Assembly: GCA_024734555.1 (NCBI GenBank)
Contig: JANPWX010000544.1
Coordinates: 299,425 to 363,424 of the forward strand
Source: Trochalopteron elliotii
Lineage: Eukaryota > Chordata > Aves > Passeriformes > Leiothrichidae
Direction: 5' to 3'
DNA: 64,000 nucleotides
Of the stretch, positions 57,334 through 64,000 are shown in pieces. The notes under the pieces were generated by a model. The model ran no database searches. It saw only the letters and a list, made by a program, of their open reading frames with translations, and was not told where the DNA came from. The translations under genes were made by a program, and so were the position numbers. How positions within the stretch are numbered: position 1 is the stretch's first letter; each line of letters starts with the position of its first letter.

Positions 57334-58304
57334 ATTTTTGTCTGAACAAAATTCTTATCAGGAGAGTCCAGACCAGGCACAAACCCAACACTTTGCTTTG
57401 TCTAATTGATTGGAAAGGTAGCAGAGTGAGGCTTGGCTCTCAGTCTGCACCATTTGTGGAGGGCTGGGCCATCTTTCTGTCCTACATTCTTCTTCTGGCC
57501 ACTAAAGCTCGAATTATCTACTCCAAATCTTATGCCTAAAAAAACTAAAAGCAGATTTCCACATTTCTCCATCTTAATTTAAGTGACAATGCTTTGGCTT
57601 GCACTATTGTCTTTGAATTTTATGTTACATTTCAGGGAACTGAATTCCCAGAAGGAGAAAATATTTGCAAATAATTGATGAGAACTGAAAGCATTTTTAA
57701 AAAGCACAACAACAAAAACCCCAAACAATGTGTTTGTTCTCAGACTTTAATTCCCAGAATCCTGACTATCAAATTTGGCAAGTTTATGGTCGCACCCACG
57801 GAGCTCAAATAAATTGCTTCAAAACATTCTACAGATGAAAAATCAATTACAGAAATTGCTCAGGACAGTTTGATATTTGGAGGACATGAGGGATGTCCTC
57901 CTGCTTCAAGAGAGGGAGGGGTGGGAGCACCTGAACTTACCCTGTTTGGAAAGGTCCTGTTTGGTGTCAGCTCCTTTCCTCTTCCTTCTGGACACAGGCT
58001 GGAATTAGAGATGTCTCTCCCCCTCCTTGCCTACAGCAATAAAGATAAATTCAGGTTGAATTAACCAACATCCTGCTGTGGAGAATGGCCCCACATGGTC
58101 CTGGCAGCTGCAGGGAGCTCAGCTGGTGCTCCTTGAGCCACCTGCAGCCCACATTGGCTGAGATTCCACAGACCTGCAGGAAACTAAACCAAGCTTTTGC
58201 AGGTGTGCAAGTGAGCACAGCCAGAGAAATATAGAAGAGCAATGAGGAACACTTGGAAATGTCAAATTTATTGTGGTCTTTGTTCTTGTGAGTGAAAGCT
58301 GTTT

Positions 58305-58460
58305 GTGGGTGCCCCATCCCTGGAAGTGTCCAAAGCCAGGTTGGATGGAGTTTGGAGCAACCTGGGATGATGGAAGGTGTCCCTGCCCTTGGCAGGGGGT
58401 GGAATTGGCTTTAAGATCCCTCCCCACCAAAGCCATTTTGGGATTCTATAACTTTCTGGT
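58305..58460 (+). mobile_element. CR1 LINE 3' end
   Basis: ccctggaagtgtccaaagcc ... ggtgtccctgccc ... ttgggattctataac. Confidence 0.85.
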
Positions 58461-60869
58461 TACTTATCTACCTCAAAAAAAAAAAAAAAAGGTCTCAAGG
58501 CCCCCCACTTGGCAGGTGGCCTCCCAAGGCAGGGCAAATAGATTTCCTTCCCCCCACAAGCCAGTTGTTCAATTTCAAGTGTAGAACAATTTGTCAATTT
58601 TACAGAGGTACCTCAAGGACCACAAGCAAAATAGTCTGACCATTGGGTGGGGAATAATTTGGGTGGGATATAGATGATTTCATGATAACTGGCTTTCTTG
58701 ATCATTAAAAATTCCCCGTGAGCTATCCAACATTCTAAACCCAATCTATTTGTTTTTAAAGTAGCCCCTGGGTGATGAGGTTTCTGTCACTGCCTAATTC
58801 ATTGAGACAGGTCTTTCATGACCTCATTCCCCTGCCCTTTCTCCCCACCTATCTGCCAGACAGGAATGTGAATCCGTCCAGGACTAACACTCCATTCCAC
58901 AGCAGCCCAGAATGTTCTGTGGCAATGCACAGAAGGTGGAGATAAAACACTGCCTGCCTGGCCCTGGGCTGCACAGCAGTGCTCAACAAGGGGAACACCA
59001 ACAAGGAGGAGGCTTCTCCTGCCAGTCTCTCACCCTGCCCCTCTCCAGGCTCCCTGTGACATCTGCAGTGTGTTTTAGGGGCTCAGGCTCCCAGGGTTGC
59101 TCATCCTGGCTGCTGAATGTTTCACCCCCACCCAGGAGGCACTTGAAGTCCCATCACCATCTGGAAAACCAGGAGGAACCCACTTTCACAGGAACCACCC
59201 ATTTCAAACTCAATAAAAATGTCTTTTTTTGTTGGAAAGCCCTCCATCAAGAGTGTCAGTGCAGTTTCTATACCACAAACAGCCTGGTGGTTTGAACACT
59301 GAGGAGAGGGGAGCACAGCTGAGCCTGCCTCTCCTGGAGTGTTCACCTACCTGAGGCAGACCTGCCTCCCATTCCAAGGTGTTTTTTTGAAGCAGCTCCC
59401 AGTTTTTGACCCTCAGTTGATGATTGAAGCTCCCAAACTAAGAACCACACTCCTTCTCCCAGCTGGGGCACACAGCAGCAGAGCATCCCCTGCTCCACAC
59501 CCACAGCTCTGCCCTGGCTCCCCTGGCACTCCAGCCTTGCAGTGCTGAGCAAACACTGCAGGGCTTGGCAGCTGCTCTGCCAGGGCTCCCTACTCTGCCA
59601 TGTGATACAGAATGAGCACAGTGGGCTAGGAAACACAGTTCTAAAAATACTGCACCCCAGCTCAGAGACTGTTGCTCTGCAGAGAGAAGGGACCACTCCA
59701 GAGGAGGGACAGAGGAGAAAAGAAGGGGGAAAAAAATCCTGAAGAGCTCTACACCCAATCCCCCGTGATATCAGCAGAGCTACAGGAGGTCTCATGTCAC
59801 TGAGCTTTCAACATCTCAGCTTTTAAGTCTTTCTCTGCCCCTCTGTTTTTCCAGAGAGTTTCCCATTCTGATTAGAAAAAGGGTTTCAGCAGAAGAGTGG
59901 AGCTGCTGCAGAGTCCCCTCTTCAGTCTAACCACGGAACAATCTCAGTTTTACTTACAGTTTATGCTCAGAGATGATTCCTCTGCCAGAGCCAGCCAGGG
60001 CACAGCTAAATCACATTCAGCACTGGGCAAATATCAACTCCTGGCCTTAGGAGCAGCAATAAATTAAAGGAATATTCACTTGAAATCCAGGTCTTCACCA
60101 GAACATTGAGATAAGCTTCGAGTGTTAAACTATCCAACAGTGTTTCTTTACACTGACATTTCCCTGTCTTAACTGTTCTCTCCCCCAGCTGCTACACAGG
60201 AGATCCACAACAGACAGCTCTGACTGTCCAGACAGGCATGTGAGGGATAACTACACCCTCCTTATCCTTGAGTTCATGCAATAAATACACAAACCTGAGC
60301 AGAATTCACCTGCTCTTGTCCCAGTTTTGTTACTCTGTGTAACCAAGTGACATGCAGGGTAAAAACTCAGGGGGAGCAGTTATTGCAGCAGTTAAGCCCA
60401 GCCATCCCTCCCACTCCCATTCCTGGCCTGAGGGGTGCAGGGACAGCAGGGCTGGGTTTTTCCTAAACCAAACCCAGCACTTGCAGCCCCAGAGGCCAAG
60501 CAGCTGGAGAGGGCCCTCTGTGCCAGATGAAACTCCTCTGCAAGGAGGAGGCTTGGTGTGTTGTAACACATAAATTCTATCACACACCCCACTTTGCTGT
60601 TCCAGCTGCAGGATTCCAAGGAATTTCCATGCACAGCACCAGGACTAAAAGGACAAAGTGCATTTCCAGGAGGGATTTAAGGCTACAGTTGGGCACAGTT
60701 TTAAAAATAAAACTGCATCTTCCAGAAGTGGATCCTGAGTTCAGGCCCACCCCAACCTCAGCCCACATTCCTGCTGGCTCAGGAGCCCCTGTCTGGGAAG
60801 GCAATGGAGGGATGCCAGAAATGATGCACACAGCATATTCCATGCTCTGGGGTAACCTCCCAGGCTGAT

Positions 60870-61220
60870 AGAGCTGGGGAGAAGACAAGGCTCCAGGGAA
60901 ATCTTAAAGCAGCCTTTCAGTTCCTGAAGGGAGTTTATAAAAAAGAGGGAGAGCAACTTTTTACATGGGCAGACAGAGATAGGATGAGGGGAAGTGGTTT
61001 TAAATTGAAAGAGGGGAGGTTTAGATTAGGATACCAGGGAGGAATTCTTTCCTGAGAACTGGCACAGGTTGCCCAGAGAAGCTGTGGGCTCACCATCCCA
61101 GGAAGTGTTCAAGGCCAGGTTGGATTGGACTTTGAGCAGCCTGGAATAGTGGCAGATATCCCTGCCCAGGGTGGTGGAACAAGATGAGCTTTCCAACCCA
61201 AACCATCCTGTTATTGTATG
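60870..61220 (+). mobile_element. CR1 LINE 3' end, longer copy
   Basis: aaggctccagggaaatctta, then gaggtttagattaggatacc, ggcacaggttgcccagagaa and a degraded terminus near ttattgtatgaa. Confidence 0.88.
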
Positions 61221-63944
61221 AACCCACTGTGAAGATTTTTGTCCATTTGCAGGTACCAAGATGTCACCTCAGCAGGAGTAACAGCCACCCACAGCTGGTT
61301 CTCAGGTTTCTCTTTTTTACCTGCAGTTGTTTGCCTGTCTTAATACACAAAAACCTCCCAGCTCCAAACTCTGCTCCTTCAACACTGACTCCTCACCAAA
61401 CCTCAAAGCCACTGTTTGGACTATGAGAGCAAAACAGGGACTCAAGTATTTCACTGTTTGCAAACATAGTTTTGTATTTTCCCAAACATCTCTGTCTCCA
61501 TAGTTTGCTTCAGAACAATCAAACCAGTGAGTGCCTCCAAAAAAGCAGTCCTGCAGCCAAAAGCTTTAAATTACTCAGAACTGCTTTTCTGTAAAACTAA
61601 TTAAAGGGACCTGCAGAGCTCCAGCTGGAAAAGGTTATTGCTCTTTCTTGCTGTGCAGAGTGGTCACAGGTCCTTACAATGCAATGACTGCAAATCTGTG
61701 TTAAGAGTGCAGGGGAACTTAAAGCAGTTGAAAAGCTTCCACTTCATAAACACTGTGGTTTCATGATCTTGGCCCTTCCACTGCTACTGCTGCAGCAGAA
61801 GCATCTCTTCTGGAGACATTTACTCATTTGAATTCTTTGAACAGCTCAAGACATTAACTGGGAGGCTTTATGCTGGACTGGATATCTTCTCTTCCTCTGC
61901 ATAAGCCAATAACAAATGTATCAAGTCAGTGTTAAATCCGTGTTGTGTGGATGTGCAATTGCATTAGTAAACATATATTCAATTTTAATCAAATTTGGTG
62001 CACGGGATAATTTAATAGCACCCTGGCCAGTATTAATGAGTGTGATCCAGGCTTCTCAGTTATTTTGGGTGGCAGTGCTCTCCCTGACTGAGTGAAACAC
62101 CAAGTTTACTGTGTGCTCTAGGGATACCATGATTGTGCAGCATTAGCCCTTCTTTCATCCAGTATTTGGATTTTCCAACAAAATAAGGTTAGTTTGACTA
62201 TTTTATGGCCTCTGTAACTCAGGACTTTTATATGCATATAAAGGTTTTCCATGTTAGCTCAGCTCAAGAGTTAGCTGACGTGGAAGGAGACACAAGCATT
62301 TGTCTTCCTGCAGAAAGAGGGTGGTGCCAACCTTGTTCTGCTTTGCAGTTTTGCTACACTTAAAACTGAGAGAGGAAACCACATATTTTCATCTGGGTGT
62401 ATCTACCCATATCCCATCACTTCTGAGCAGGAATGTGGGAGAGAGTAACTGGACATCAGGAGCCCACAGCCTGTTTGCTTTCACAGACAGCATCACGGCC
62501 TGGCAGAGGCATCAGGATATAAACCAAAGCTTTTCTACCATAAAATTAATTACAGCACTTGTGCTGCAACAGCACAGTGTTTACCAAGATTTTCTTACAG
62601 GCTTCCTGGGATAGGAAAGGTTCAGTGGCACTTCAGCTGGGAGTCAGAATTCAGATTGCCCTGCAGAGGGTCAGGACCAAGCCCAACACTTCCTAAGCCC
62701 AGGAGTGGAGCAGGAGCTCAGCCAAAAACCTGCCACTGATTTTCACAGCTCATTCTCTCTCCAATGCTCTATCTTACCAGGTCCTGGTGAGATAAAATGC
62801 AAACTCATTCTGACCCTTCAGGATGGGAGTACAGAAGCAAACAGCTGCTGAGAAAAGCTGCCCTTGCAGGTGACTGTGCCCGAGGGGGAACAACTGCATC
62901 TGGAATGAGCAGAAACACCCCAGATTTGTAGGGCTGGCTGGTGGTCAGGGGTGTGTGGGATCTTTTCAGCTTGAGAGCTGAGTGAAATCAATATCCACCT
63001 GTGACTGTTCAGCAGCACAATGCTGATTTCATAGTTAAAGTCCAGCCAGAACACACTCAGAGAGGATAAACTCTGGCTGGACTCTCTCCCCTCCTTGCTT
63101 TTCCCACGAGACTTTATCCCCCAGTAGCTGCCTGTGAAACACTTTTACCTCTTCTCTCTCTCCCCTCACACAAGGGCAAAGATTTAAAAAGCAATGGGAT
63201 TAACAGCACAGCAGACTTTTGCCTCCACCCGATTTCCAGGCGAAACCTTCAACAAAATCATGAAATTCTTAAAGATCATTGCAAGCAGAGACAAAACTTG
63301 TGGCTCCTTTCAGGATTTTCCAAAGTGCACAGGTGTCTTCATGTTTCAAGAAACCTTGTCCTGCAGTGGCTTCCAGTATAGCCTCAAAATCAGACACATT
63401 TTCAGTTAACATCAGAGAGGTACAATTCCAGTTAGATTTTTTTTAAAAGTCATTTAGTACAGTAGGTGCCAATTGTTACAATTAACATTAATCCAGTCAA
63501 AGTGATCCATAAAAAGCTCTGGAGAAAATGCAAACAGCATTGTCACTTGATTCATTCAAGCCAAGGTTTTGTGCTGAAACCACAGGAAACAGCTTCCTTC
63601 AGAATTCCAGTACCTCTCCATCCTGCCTTTTCAGAAAAGTTAGTTTAAAAAACAGAGATTGCAAATTAATCAGTAACTCCTTATCAGGCCACTCCATTAT
63701 TTTAAACGTCCACTTATCAATTATTTTAGATACAGTACAAAAATCTCTCCTTCACAAGCACAATTAAAAAACAGTAAAAAAAAAAAAAACCCTGAAATTT
63801 CACAGTGAAAGAATGCATGGTGAGAACTGACAATATTTTGGAAGATCAGAGACAGGATGAAAAATGGAATTATATGAGCAAAGATCAAACCACACTTTAT
63901 CAGTCTGGCCCCTTTCTTTGGACTAACTGTAAAGGATGCCTGTA

Positions 63945-64000
63945 GAGAGAAGAAGAGAAGAGAAGAGAAGAGAAGAGAAGAGAAGAGAAGAGAAGAGAAG
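63945..64000. repeat. (AGAAG)n pentanucleotide repeat at window edge
   Basis: About ten perfect units running off the end of the window; true length unknown. Confidence 0.95.

Larger units (their letters stand above)
57046..64000 (-). other. CAPN6: CAPN6 5' non-coding side (intron or upstream)
   Basis: The 5' UTR exon that must splice to 57045 should lie here or beyond. I cannot place it: no CpG-rich promoter is visible. Contents recognised are a GATC-rich cluster (57247-57333), CR1 copies at 58305-58460 and 60870-61220, an A16 run near 58476 and an AGAAG repeat at the right edge. Confidence 0.45.

Overview
This is a vertebrate nuclear window, very probably from a bird and most likely a songbird. 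The evidence is many truncated CR1 LINE 3' ends, numerous short solo LTRs of avian endogenous-retrovirus type, compact introns, and the gene pair PAK3-like / CAPN6, which are tail-to-tail neighbours on human Xq23. From memory, the corresponding bird region is on chicken chromosome 4 (songbird 4A). There are no rRNA, tRNA or CRISPR features and no prokaryotic genes.

Layout. (1) 1-5958, plus strand: the 3' part of a fast-diverged PAK-family kinase. Four consecutive exons cover the P-loop to the hinge region, followed by the last exon. The exons for the HRD, DFG and activation-loop part are not visible. A 10-N assembly gap lies in the same stretch, inside an LTR whose other half is missing. (2) 5959-7100: a short convergent intergenic strip holding an AT microsatellite and a small, dense CpG block with a CTCF-like motif. 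(3) 7102-57045, minus strand: a complete calpain-6 gene (CAPN6). I reconstructed twelve coding exons, all in phase with canonical splice sites, giving 644 codons plus stop. One exon (14791-14912) has no ATG and was found only by reading the sequence. The protease triad Cys81/His252/Asn284 is intact, unlike the Lys-substituted human CAPN6 that I remember. (4) 57046-64000: 5' intronic/upstream sequence of CAPN6 with CR1 copies. No promoter was identified.

Most striking structure. The 3' end of CAPN6 coding exon 7, with its 5' splice site, has been amplified into a roughly 62-bp-period minisatellite in the adjacent intron (20238-21044). It has eleven decoy copies, nine of which keep a GT donor. 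Other notable items are LTRs inserted 10-50 bp from several CAPN6 splice sites (one 31 bp upstream of the exon carrying the catalytic Cys), a gap-free 342-bp direct duplication 7.2 kb apart, a triple octamer cluster in the last intron, and an RFX X-box palindrome beside a GATGAG repeat in a GC-rich intronic block.

The two genes do not form a pathway together. The kinase would act in cytoplasmic PAK-type signalling if functional. CAPN6 is a cytoplasmic C2-domain calpain; in mammals it is linked to microtubule/cytoskeletal regulation.
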